Positions 12,262-21,637 of a stretch of DNA of 64,000 bases are shown piece after piece. The notes under the pieces were generated by a model. It was not told the origin of the DNA. It saw only the letters and a list, made by a program, of their open reading frames with translations, and made no database searches. Position 1 is the stretch's first letter. Each line of letters starts with the position of its first letter. A program made the translations under genes and the position numbers. The stretch spans positions 117,187,140 to 117,251,139 of the forward strand of contig NC_081410.1 of the NCBI RefSeq assembly GCF_030272615.1, in the 5' to 3' direction. The DNA comes from Cryptomeria japonica (lineage: Eukaryota > Streptophyta > Pinopsida > Cupressales > Cupressaceae).

Positions 12262-12906
12262 TTGAACTCTCCAAAAATCAAAGTCAAGGATAAAAATCCT
12301 ATGAAGCAAAAAGAACAAGAGTTGATCTCCCCTAATATCAAAATAACTAGGGGCAAAAGTTCTAAAATTTCAAGTCAAAAAGCATACTTGTTGATCCTAA
12401 GTCTCCATCATGCTATCCTACTTTCACTTCTTTTTGCAATCATAAGCCTTTATCACTCATCCACTTGTTTCGTACATCCTTTCCCTTCTGGTGATACATC
12501 ATGGACCTTTAATGGAGCTTCCTCAAGGGACTTTGTTGTTAGGGATGCCCAAACTTCTTCAGGTGACACACATATGGGCCTGTGTAGTCCACACACTAGT
12601 AATTCTATCTCAGTTCCTTTATCAAGGAAGACATACACTCAAGCTACACATCATTCAGTCAAGGAACAATGCAACTACAATCACAAGGTAAAGTCTCGCA
12701 CATTTGAGGTGGGTGACTTAGTTCTCAAAGAAAATCCTAAAAATCAGCAAGACAAAGAAAAGAAGGGAAAGTTCGAACCAAACTGGCTTGGTCCTTACAT
12801 CATCACAACAACATATAGATCTGGTGCATATCAGCTCTCAACTGCAGAGGGTGAACCTTTGGAGGATCCTATCAACAACATGCACCTTCGCAGGTTTTAC
12901 ACATAG
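12262..12906 (+). CDS. Chimeric ORF: membrane-type N-terminus plus integrase C-terminal tail
   Basis: An uninterrupted 214-codon ORF. Residues 1-40 are basic. Residues about 41-68 form a strongly hydrophobic stretch (AYLLILSLHHAILLSLLFAI) long enough to span a membrane. A Ser/Thr-rich segment follows. From about residue 135 to the end it matches the integrase C-terminal tail of element B (RTFEVGDLVL, WLGPYII, MHLRRFYT). The catalytic core is absent, so it cannot integrate DNA. It may be a chance fusion at the junction of a deletion or replacement, or an ORF of a non-autonomous subfamily. It is the only intact frame of its length in A, and expression is unknown. Confidence 0.45.
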   Translation: MNSPKIKVKDKNPMKQKEQELISPNIKITRGKSSKISSQKAYLLILSLHHAILLSLLFAIISLYHSSTCFVHPFPSGDTSWTFNGASSRDFVVRDAQTSSGDTHMGLCSPHTSNSISVPLSRKTYTQATHHSVKEQCNYNHKVKSRTFEVGDLVLKENPKNQQDKEKKGKFEPNWLGPYIITTTYRSGAYQLSTAEGEPLEDPINNMHLRRFYT

Positions 12907-14629
12907 CTCGTCAGAATATCCTAATTCAAAAAATCAAAAAAATCAAAAATATCAAAAATACAAAAAAATCATAAAAATAAAAAAATCGTTACTTGGTGAA
13001 AATTTGGCAAATAGGCGCCTTGTGACAAAAAAAAAAAATCAAATCAAAAAAGTAAAGAAAAACATTTTGTCCAACGGTGAAAACCACTTCGGTGGTGCCT
13101 TGGGCAAGTACCATGGTGAAAACTGGGTCACCAACACCATGTGTAGAGACATTGCTCCTCCCTCCTTCAGGATTCCATTTTATCCTTTCACTTTGCACAC
13201 ACTCACAACCTATCCATTCATAATAAACTTACCCATTCCCATCATGGCTTGTTATTGATCTACCCAAGATTGGTTAGCCATTCATAATAAACATTTCTTT
13301 TCGCTCGTTTCAATCCATAATAAATCAGCTCCTATCTATGGCTAAGACAAATCCTACATCTAGTAGTGGGTGTGGAACTAAGAACATCACATGTTTCGAG
13401 GAGTACAATTTCTTCCAGTTTTCTTCAGTCTATACACGCACAATCCGCAATAAAGCAACATCTGCATCACCAATCCACAATAAAGTTTCGTCTTCTCTGC
13501 AATATGGTATCAGTTGCATGGATTCAGTCAGTTTCAAATGAGACACAACAACAACAATGGGCTTCAACAAATCAAATCTTTCAATAGACTCAGACAACAA
13601 TCAAATAAGACTTATACAAGTGACAAGAGACACTAAACTTGAGGACTACAGTGGATGTTGGTGTCGAGTCTTGGTTTTCTTTTAATTTTATTTTTTGGTG
13701 ACATGTCTTTTAGCTTTTCCAGGATGTCTCTGACTAGAGATTCTATCTCCAGGATGTCTTTGACTAGAAAGGCGAGGATGAGGTATCGTCACCTATTTTT
13801 CTTTTGCTGTCTGTGGATTGTCTCTTAGTAATGCTATGACTTGTCCAAGGATATGAGGACGTTGTGAGTCTAGTATGAATTGGGGCATTCCTTGTTTGCA
13901 ACTGTCTTATCTCCATGCAAACAGGTACAATGACTTTCTGGGTCGAACATATGCCTCGATTTTCATAACTTACTTACCATAATAAACCTCAATGATAATA
14001 ACGCACAAGAAGCTCTTTCACTTTCATATCTTCTGTCTTCCATCCCCCGTTCTTGATTGACCTCCTTCGTCCTTCTTGAGTCCATGTAGCCTGCTATCAC
14101 ATGACTGAGTATAATGACACACCAAAAAATATCTGCATTTCATGTAGTTGCACCTGCATTACCACATATTAAGCATTTCATACATACATATAGGTATCAC
14201 AATTGCATCACATCCTGCACACAACACATATTAGCACATTTTACATTTTCATCATGTAAATAATCATTTGCATTATCATATTCATTTGCATTTCATACAT
14301 TCACATTTGCATTGGCATAACATATTAAAAACATAGAACAAAAAAAATATTGCATTTCATCATGTACATATTTGCATCCATATCATAACCATCACATAGA
14401 AACATACATCATGAAACATCTCATCACATAGGTGCACATGCATATAGCTGCCGCAAATATGAATCATCTCATATATATAATCATAAGTGTCATGATACAA
14501 TGATGTCAAAATACATATGGCTACAAAATCACCCGAAGGTATCTACATCATCTTATAAAATGGTACAAAACTGATACATAAGAACCCACTAATCACTTCT
14601 GTCAGTACTACTGGTAGTGCTAATATTGT
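12907..14629 (+). other. 3' region of element A, before the antisense gene
   Basis: Non-coding and alignable with 29167-30890 of element B. It starts with A-rich repeats of AAAAATCAAAAA type. Then comes a GC-richer block with repeated GGTGAAAAC units (about 13074-13130), several CATAATAAA motifs (13220-13325) and a CAT/ACAT-rich stretch (14100-14480). The ORFs seen here are short and not conserved in frame. Confidence 0.5.
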
Positions 14630-15039
14630 TCATGTCATGGTATCCCAAGCCACGTGTCCAACCCTCATCTCCAGTCTCGAATCCTGGAACACTCGTCTTA
14701 GTGCATCCCTATCTCCGTCTTTTTCATAGGGTACTAACTCCCCATCGATCGATATCCACAGTATCCTATACACATCCTCCAAGGTGACTGTCATCTCACC
14801 CATCGACAAATGGAATGTGCATGTCTGAAAGTGCCATCTCTCAGCTAATGCAGTCAGCAATCCCATGTTCGTCCGAAACTCAGGCACATACAGAATGAAT
14901 CTCAAACCCATAACCTCAATGGCAGCTCGGTCCTCAAATGTTAGCTCTGGTCGTAACCTCTGAGTCAATGGGAATATGTCCCATGACTCTAGCATAGGTA
15001 GGTACTCCTGCAGTCAAGCAAATCAATTGTGTCAGTCAA

Positions 15040-15480
15040 AGTAGCATTCACTATTCATCACAAAATGCTGCTTTTTATCTTAAGTGCTTATGATACTATA
15101 TCCTAGTGACACTCACTGTTCATCACAAAGTGTTGCTTCTACCCTAGTGACACTCACTGTTCATCACAAAGTGTTGCTTCCATCCTAGTGACACTCACTG
15201 TTCATCACAAAGTGTTGCTTCTATCCTAGTGACACTCACTGTTCATCACAAATTGTTGCTTCTATCCTAGTGGTACTCCCTGTTCATCACAAAGTACTAC
15301 ATGTTTTGCACTCCCTGTTCATCACAAAGTGCTGCTCATATTGGCACTCCCTGTTCATCACAAAGTGTTGCTCATATTTGCACTCCCTGTTCATCACAAA
15401 GTGCTGCTCTTTTTAGTACTCCCTGTTCATCACAAAGTACTATGTCTTGGTACTCCCCGTTCATCACAAAGTGCCTCAAT
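15040..15480 (-). repeat. Tandem repeat in the antisense intron of A (about 11 units)
   Basis: Degenerate units of about 40 bases share the plus-strand core CTGTTCATCACAAAGTG followed by TTGCT and CCTAGTGACA. The early units are near 41 bases and the later ones vary from about 32 to 43. They lie wholly within the inferred intron. Element B has a shorter version at 32876-33150. Confidence 0.85.
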
Positions 15481-15700
15481 CTATCCTATCCTAGGGCTCT
15501 GCTTGAGTGTATCCTCTTGAGTAGTTTCCTGATTGGCAATGTATGTTCTATCATAGAATTGTCAATCCTAGCCCTATCTACTATCATAGTCTTCCCTAGA
15601 GGACCTACTTGAGTGTATCCTCTCAGCAGCTTATCCAATCGACAATGTATGTTCATCACAGAACTGTCGATTTGCCCTAGAAGACATAAATGTACATTTT

Positions 15701-15897
15701 TGACACAAACGCGCCTGCTCTGCATAGACACGCCTGAAATGCACAGACGTGCCTATGCCCTGCACAGACGCGCCTATCCTGCACAGACGTGCCCACATAA
15801 CATAAACGCGTCTGCATAACACAGACGCGCTCACATTTGGCACATACGCTTTTTATGGCACAGACACATCTGGCACCAACGTAGACGCGGCTACACA
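15701..15897 (-). repeat. CGCGTCTGTG motif array in the antisense intron of A
   Basis: About nine copies of a motif that reads GGCGCGTCTGTGTT on the minus strand, spaced roughly 20-25 bases. Many copies differ by CG to TG or CA changes. The array is CpG-rich in an otherwise AT-rich element. The same motif occurs in B's intron and, in the opposite orientation, in B's 5' leader. Confidence 0.8.
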
Positions 15898-16062
15898 TTT
15901 TTGACATTACCTAAACATGCATTTATTGCGCTACCTAACATGCATTAATGACAACAATTAATGCGACAAAGTACAAAGAGATTTTGCGGTACTCACCGGC
16001 TCTCCTGCATCTGTTAGCCTCTGAAATCGACGAATGTGATCGAATCTATGCACCAAAGCCAT

Positions 16063-16410
16063 TGCTGCTGACTGCTGCTGCTCTATTATCTCTCCGCACT
16101 CTGATTTCTTGGATGTGTGGATGACAATGAGGATGTCAACCCCTCATGGTCTATCTTATAAACTATCCTAGCCCTAGCCTAGTCTCCCGAGTCAGTCTTC
16201 TTTATCCCGTGACTCTGTCACTCGATCCTATCCAGTCAGTCCACTCTAGCCTTTCTTTCTTATCGAGAGATTGTCTGCGATCTTTCCAGATATTTTCATT
16301 CAATCTCTTGAGGGGGCATATCATTCCCATCTTGGGGCAACTTTGTATCAGTTCATATTATCTTCTTTGAAACAACGCGACAAGCTGCATTGTCTCAAAT
16401 AGGGGCAAAA
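16063..16410 (+). other. 3' end of element A with polypurine tract
   Basis: This stretch lies upstream of the antisense gene's first exon, so on the minus strand it may hold that gene's promoter and 5' UTR. A polypurine-type sequence AGGGGCAAAA (16401-16410) directly precedes the 3' LTR and is the likely plus-strand primer. Confidence 0.65.
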
Positions 16411-17186
16411 TGTAGACACCTAAAATTGTCCAGTCTAATTAAATAAATATTTTATTTATTTAATTATTTGAGCCTAATTCTTCTATTAATTGAATAAATC
16501 TTTATTTATTTAATTAATTCATTTATCCTCTTCTAGCCTTATTTCTCATTTAAATAAATACATTTATTTATTTAAATAATCTTTTTCCAAAATTAAATAA
16601 ATACTTTCATTTATTTAATTATCCCACTTCTTCTATTAATTAAATAAATCTTTTTTTATTTAATTAATTCATTAGCCTTTTCTACCTATGACACATGTCA
16701 TTCATCTCTTAATTCATACACTACCTACCCTTTAATCATAGCCGATCATTTATCTTTTACACCTCTCAATCTTATCCCTTCATTTCATATGGTGTCTTCT
16801 ATATAAGGAGAAGCTTTCTTCATTATCAACCCTATGCATCCTAACTAATCATTCTACTCAACTATGCATTCAACCCCTGACTACGCTTTCAAACTTGCAT
16901 ATGCAATCAAGCCTACTTGCAACCACATTTCCGTTCTTTGTTGAGCTTTTGTGCACATATAAAATCTGAGAGCAAATATATCAAGCAAGATCAATGGAGA
17001 TAGGAAGAATGAAGATTCAAACCCTATTGGACATGTGATGGTATAATCTTTGTTATTTCATTTGATTTGCATTGTCTTAGGTAATCTTCATACGTTATGG
17101 TGGATCTTTGTTGTTGTTAGGCTAGGGTTTTGTGGTTGAATTCATTTAGTCTTTCAATATTGTTATTTTCATTTTCACCATAAACA
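16411..17186 (+). repeat. 3' LTR of Gypsy element A
   Basis: 776 bp, from TGTAGACACC to ATAAACA, followed at once by the target duplication CTATA (17187-17191). It matches 5720-6531 apart from scattered substitutions and the segment missing near position 16730. Confidence 0.92.
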
Positions 17187-17191
17187 CTATA

Positions 17192-18277
17192 TACTCTTGT
17201 CGGTTACTACTACCAAAATATTCAGTCGGTAAGCACAGAGCAGTCGGTTATAGAATAAAGTAGTCACAAAGCCTAGTATACATTGAGCTGTCTACCAAGT
17301 AACACTCTATGTCTACTGAGCAACAAAAATGATATACCAAGTGAATACACACCGAGTGAAACATGTTACCAGATTCATTGAACCTAGACACACATGGGAA
17401 ATGTGTTACAAGATCGAGGAACAAAGAACCGTTATCACATTGGAAATTGCACTTAAAGATTTTGTATGATCTTGAGGTCATCTATCCAATGAAATATTTT
17501 GTATGGTTATTCATTCGATAAATCATGTTTGTAAGATCGATGCAATGAACAGATCACCGACATAAGAGATCTATTTATACAACATAATATAAGGATCAAA
17601 TAGAGAGATATATGAAGCAAGGAAGCACTGAGTATTGTGACTGTTAGAGACACAAAGGTCACCGAGAAGGATTTCAGAGAACAGTCAAGGAACAGAGTAA
17701 ACAGAAGGGTTTACGGGTTACCGAGGTATGCTATAAGCAAGGTAATCTCATTTTGGGCACATAGAATCTGCTATAACATTTCAGATGTAAAGTTGCAGAT
17801 ATTTGTAAAGATTTTATTGTAATATTTTGAGTTGTAAGAGAAACCTTTAACAGGGTAAAAGACTCTAACAAAGTCTATAAATTGTAGAGCCTTTAACCAG
17901 GTGCAACATTTAGAATAAGTGTTGTAAAATCCTTTAGCAAGGTAGATCTAACGATCTTGATACTCCTAACAGGGTAAGCTATCAGAAATAGCTAAACATG
18001 TAGCTCTAACCGAGCAACCTTTATTATTGCAGTAGTGAAGTTGTGGGGGCCATCCCCACCACAATTTTTCTTTCTAACCAAGAGTTTCTGCGTAACCAAA
18101 ATATATGTGTTATGGAGTGAATCATGTATGATTGTTATTTATTTGTTTTAGCTTTATGTTATGTTACAATAGTTTGTGGTTTATGCATAATAGTAAAGTT
18201 ATTGTTGAATAAAGGATTTGAAGTACTGATTCACCCCTCCCCTCTCAGTACATTAGCTTTCCATATTGGGCCTAACA
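17192..18277 (+). repeat. 3' LTR of Copia element C, right part
   Basis: The Copia LTR resumes after A's target duplication and ends CCTAACA at 18277, where the last 52 bases equal 1-52. With the left part its length is about 1,137 bp. It carries several CCGAGT/TCGGTAA motifs and a conserved run of CTTTAACAGGGTAAAAG-like units (17840-17980) typical of this LTR type. Confidence 0.88.
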
Positions 18278-18593
18278 ATTTTGTGAATCATTTGAGAGGA
18301 AAAAAGATAGAAGATAGAAGATAGAGTTTAGAGATTAAGTGAAGATGTAGAACGGGTGAGATTTTGGTCAGGTGGACTGAAGCTGGAAGGGCTGAGGTCT
18401 GGATTAGTGTTGAATCGACAGACTATTTCCGAAGGCTGATTTGATGTGTAGATGATCTGCAGATCTTATATGCGTGTTGGAAGAATTGTTTGTATCCTAG
18501 ACCACGATCTAGCATATGACATATGTAATTCTTCAAACTGCTATAATAATTGTTCATACTATTTACCGGTTATGTATTTTGTGTTGTTACTGG
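18278..18593. other. Unassigned flank between elements C and B
   Basis: About 316 bases between the end of Copia C and the start of Gypsy B. If B is removed it joins 34833. No protein domain is recognisable in either direction. It may be part of the minus-strand Copia D, whose gag lies just beyond B. Confidence 0.4.
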
Positions 18594-19373
18594 TGTAGAC
18601 ACCTAAAATTGTCATGTCTAATTAAATAAATATTTTATTTATTTAGTTATCTAAGCTTAATTCTTCTATTAATTAAATAAATCTTCATTTATTTAATTAA
18701 TTCAGTTATCCTCTTCTAGCCTTATTTCTCATCTAAATAAATACATTTATTTATTTAAATTATCCTTTTCCTAAATTAAATAAATATCTTATTTATTTAA
18801 TTATCCCACTTCTTCTATTAATTAAATAAATCTTTATTTATTTAATTAATTCATTAACCTTTTCTACCCATGACACATGTCATTCATCTCTTAATTCATA
18901 CACTACCTACCCCTTTCATTATTTTATTATTTCTTTTACCTACCCTCTAATCATAGCCGACCTCCTTTTACACCTCTCAATCTTATCCCTCCATTTCATA
19001 TTGTGTCTTCTATATAAGGAGATTCTTCCTTCATTATCAAACCCTAATCAATCATTATAACTACTTGATCAATTGACTACTTGGCATATGTGATCCTACT
19101 TGCAACCACATTCTGTTCTTTGTTGAGCTCTTGTGCACATAAAATCTGAGAGCAAATATATCAAGCAAGATCAATGGAGATAGGAAGAATGGAGATCCAA
19201 ACCCTATTGGACATGTGATGGTATAATCTTTGTGATTTCATTTGATTTGCATTGTCTTAGGTAATCTTCATATGTTATGGTGGATCTTTGTTGTTGTTAG
19301 GCTAGGGTTTTGTGGTTGAATTCATTTAGCCTTTCAATATCGTTATTATTGTTATCCATTTTCACCATATACA
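18594..19373 (+). repeat. 5' LTR of Gypsy element B
   Basis: 780 bp, starting TGTAGACACC and ending CATATACA. It shares the AT inverted-repeat chain and downstream part with A's LTRs but has its own differences, for example an ACTACTTGATCAATTGAC segment near 19060. The differences from 34048-34827 that I saw by eye are few. Confidence 0.93.
19011..19018 (+). promoter_or_regulatory. TATA box in 5' LTR of B
   Basis: TATATAAG in TTCTATATAAGGAGATTC, at the same place as in A. It is the likely core promoter of the genomic transcript. Confidence 0.75.
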
Positions 19374-19376
19374 TTT

Positions 19377-19394
19377 TGGCACGCCCGGTGGGAC
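19377..19394 (+). other. Primer binding site of Gypsy element B
   Basis: TGGCACGCCCGGTGGGAC starts three bases after the LTR. The implied tRNA 3' end would be GTCCCACCGGGCGTGCCA. I did not identify the tRNA with confidence. Confidence 0.82.
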
Positions 19395-19483
19395 TCTTGT
19401 CCCTTTTGCATTTAACATCCTTGTTGCAGATTTTGTGTTTTGAAGTTGCAGATCTGACGTTTTTGACAACATTTTGATATTAT

Positions 19484-19743
19484 TGCGTCTACGTACTTTC
19501 GGATTGCATTTTTTATTTTATGGCGCGTCTACGACATCTGGAATCGCGTCTGTGTTATTGGCAGTATTTTATTTTGCAAGTTCCGAGAATCGCGTTTGTG
19601 TTATTAAGTCGCGTCTGCGGTGTTTTTAGCCGCGTCTGTGTCTAGAGGTCGCGTCTGCATTCTGGAGCCGCATCTGTGTCTCACAGAACCACGTCTACGT
19701 CAGGAAGTTGCGTCTGTGTTGAGGGTAATCACGTCTATGTTCA
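19484..19743 (+). repeat. CGCGTCTGTG motif array 1 in leader of B
   Basis: About twelve copies of a motif close to CGCGTCTGTGTT, each followed by 8-15 variable bases. Several copies read CACGTC, GCATCTG or CGTTTG, as expected from decay of CpG sites. Element A's leader has no such array at the matching place. Confidence 0.82.
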
Positions 19744-20960
19744 CTGATTTCAAATTTTGAGTTATTGATTCAGTTTTGGGTTTTGCATTTAAAGTTTCAG
19801 ATCCGGTTTATTTGGAGCTAACATTTTCAAATCTAGCTAACGAAATTGGTGCAGCTTGTCTTGAAAGCAAAATCGTTTGGTTGAAGGCCCCTATTTTCAC
19901 AAAGTCTTTTGGATCTAAAATTTACCTAACTTGTGTGCTTGCAGGAAGGGGTGATTATTTGAAACAATCCAAACTACTAACAACTCTTTGTTGCAGGTCC
20001 TTGGCAAGGGTTTTTTGGATTTTTATTGTGTGCCTTGTTTTCATAGACTAGCAAACACTTCAATTGGTGCGCTAAAATTGAATCATTGTCTTTTGTGTCT
20101 TGAGCAATAGGCTCTTTTTGTTTAATCTTTAGAGGGTCTGTCTTCCTGTGTGGTCATTAGGACTACTAGTGAGAAGAGAACGACCCAAGTGGTAGTGAGG
20201 AAAACCCACCTCTTCTGAACCACTATAAATAATGTATTCATGGTGAAAACTATGAATAACGTGTGCTGATTAGTTCATACCGACACTATGTCTCCCCATA
20301 AACCCGTTTGATCAAATTTATTTGATCAGTTGTAGGGCGTAACCCCTACCGGCTGGGAGCCTTCTGTATTTATAGAGTTGAAAGTGCCACATGTATGGCC
20401 ACACGAGCAGATGCCCTTACTAGCACCTTTTTGTTTTAGAAGCCCAAATCCTTCTAGTTGTTGGGGCAGGAGGTCGGACCTCTGGTAGCGGCCCACACAC
20501 ATACAGTTCTTAGTAGAGATACAAAGTTCGCCACGGGGAGTTTTCATGGGGACTAATGCTTGGCTGACCCGAGAAGTGAGTGCCGAGGGTGGAGCCAGTG
20601 AGGTCAAGCATGTAAGTATCCGCTCTGAATAGCGTAGCCTCGGGGGTAAAACCCCATGTGGGATTAACAACTATTGTCTTGGCCAGCCATAAGAATTGTG
20701 CTTGACTTATTTTAAACATTCAAAAACATTCAAGACCAAATAGCAAAACATTGTGTCTTTTGTGTCTTCAAGTGTATGCAAAACATTTTTACATCAAACA
20801 ACACACTTTTTATTGGAGTCATTTTGGAGTCTAGACACTTGCAAACATTAGGTCTTCAATAACACTGTGTCCTCTTGTCACGAAAAAAAGTCAAACAGTC
20901 AGAATTGGTTACAACAAAACGACTTCACAGATTGGAAAAGATTGCATAAATTTTGCAGAA

Positions 20961-21150
20961 ACACGTCTGTGTCTGACATAATAGCGTCTGTGTTGTATAA
21001 CCGCGTCTTTGAAGGGCAGAAACGCGTCTGTGTTTACAGAATCAACATTACACTTTGCAAAAAAAATCAGAAGCGTGTTTATGTTGAACAAAGCCACGTC
21101 TATGTCAGGAAACCGCGTCTGTGAAGTATACAGGCACGTCTGTGTTCAGA
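20961..21150 (+). repeat. CGCGTCTGTG motif array 2 in leader of B
   Basis: About eight copies of the same motif (for example ACGCGTCTGTGTT near 21022) in a segment that interrupts the alignment with A's leader. It looks inserted relative to A between sequences equivalent to 8300 and 8320. Confidence 0.8.
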
Positions 21151-21637
21151 ATTGAAAAACTGTTACAGTCCAGCAAACAAACACAGTCAGTTTCAAAATT
21201 CTTGAGCTTCCTAGGTCATTTCTCCAGGGTTTCATTTAGCATTCAACCTGTCTTTGGGTCTCACAAAGTCCATCATTTCTTCACATCTCACTTTACATTC
21301 ACAATTGTCTAAACTTGAATCAAAAGGTCACTTGCTTGTCCTCACTATACTTTGTCAACACACTACATACAACAACACTTTGCTAAGTGGTCCCTCATCA
21401 AGGTTTCTTACCTTTGGGTCTCATTTGGTCTTACTTAGAGTCAAGGTTAACTTACCTCATCAAGAGAAACTATCCTCTCTTTGGAAGTCACACCTACTCT
21501 ACTACATACATACTTGGTCTTACACTTTGGACATTGCAAGTACACTTCAGATTCATTTACATTCCATCCAACTCTTGGTCTTCCATACTTTTTCCATTTT
21601 TCATCTAGTCTCACACATCTCGGTCAATACCTAGTTC

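Larger units (their letters stand above)
14630..16062 (-). pseudogene. Antisense plant mobile domain gene of element A, truncated
   Basis: Exon 1 (16062-15997) starts ATG and encodes MALVHRFDHIRRFQRLTDAG plus EP, ending at the donor GTGAGT. Exon 2 begins at 15007 after the acceptor TTGACTGCAG and continues in the same phase to a TGA at 14632. It encodes the first part of a plant mobile domain (FHLSMGEMTVTLEDVYRIL, VGHVAWDTMT). Compared with B the domain is cut soon after that: about 1.5 kb is missing and the next bases match sequence just past B's stop. The protein would be about 147 residues and is unlikely to fold as a full domain. The 990-base intron carries the tandem repeats annotated separately. 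Plant mobile domains occur in MAIN-type nuclear proteins and in some transposons; the role here is unknown. Confidence 0.75.
5720..17186 (+). mobile_element. Gypsy element A, non-autonomous Tat-like LTR retrotransposon
   Basis: An 11.5-kb element bounded by LTRs that begin TGTAGACACC and end in ACA, flanked by a perfect 5-bp duplication CTATA (5715-5719 and 17187-17191). It lies inside the 3' LTR of Copia C and so is younger. Order: LTR, primer site, 2.2-kb leader, gag-protease, unique segment with the integrase tail, long 3' region holding an antisense plant mobile domain gene, polypurine tract, LTR. Compared with element B it lacks reverse transcriptase, RNase H and most of integrase, so it would have needed enzymes from a B-like partner. 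The LTRs are 812 and 776 bp; the extra length on the left includes about 33 bases near 6032-6066. Confidence 0.93.
19395..21637 (+). other. 5' leader of Gypsy element B
   Basis: 2.2 kb of non-coding leader. Two arrays of the CGCGTCTGTG motif lie in it (annotated separately). From 19881 it aligns with A's leader, including TGTGCTTGCAG near 19935 (a possible splice acceptor), the palindrome at 20309-20328 and the GC-richer block 20330-20670. That block is open on the minus strand for about 114 codons, but I do not consider it a proven gene. Leaders of Tat elements are often long. Confidence 0.6.

Noticed and set aside
15613-15907. Cys/Arg/Val-rich short ORFs on both strands
   Set aside because: They translate the CGCGTCTGTG motif array and have no independent support.
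20326-20670. Minus-strand ORF of 114 codons in the leader of B, with a counterpart at 7698-8027 in A
   Set aside because: Both are open, but differences between A and B change amino acids about as freely as bases. No known domain. Kept only as a conserved leader block.
21254-21634. 126-codon plus-strand ORF before gag of B, with a similar one at 8298-8753
   Set aside because: It ends just before the gag ATG, has no domain, is His/Leu/Ser-rich and is not supported beyond the general similarity of the leaders.
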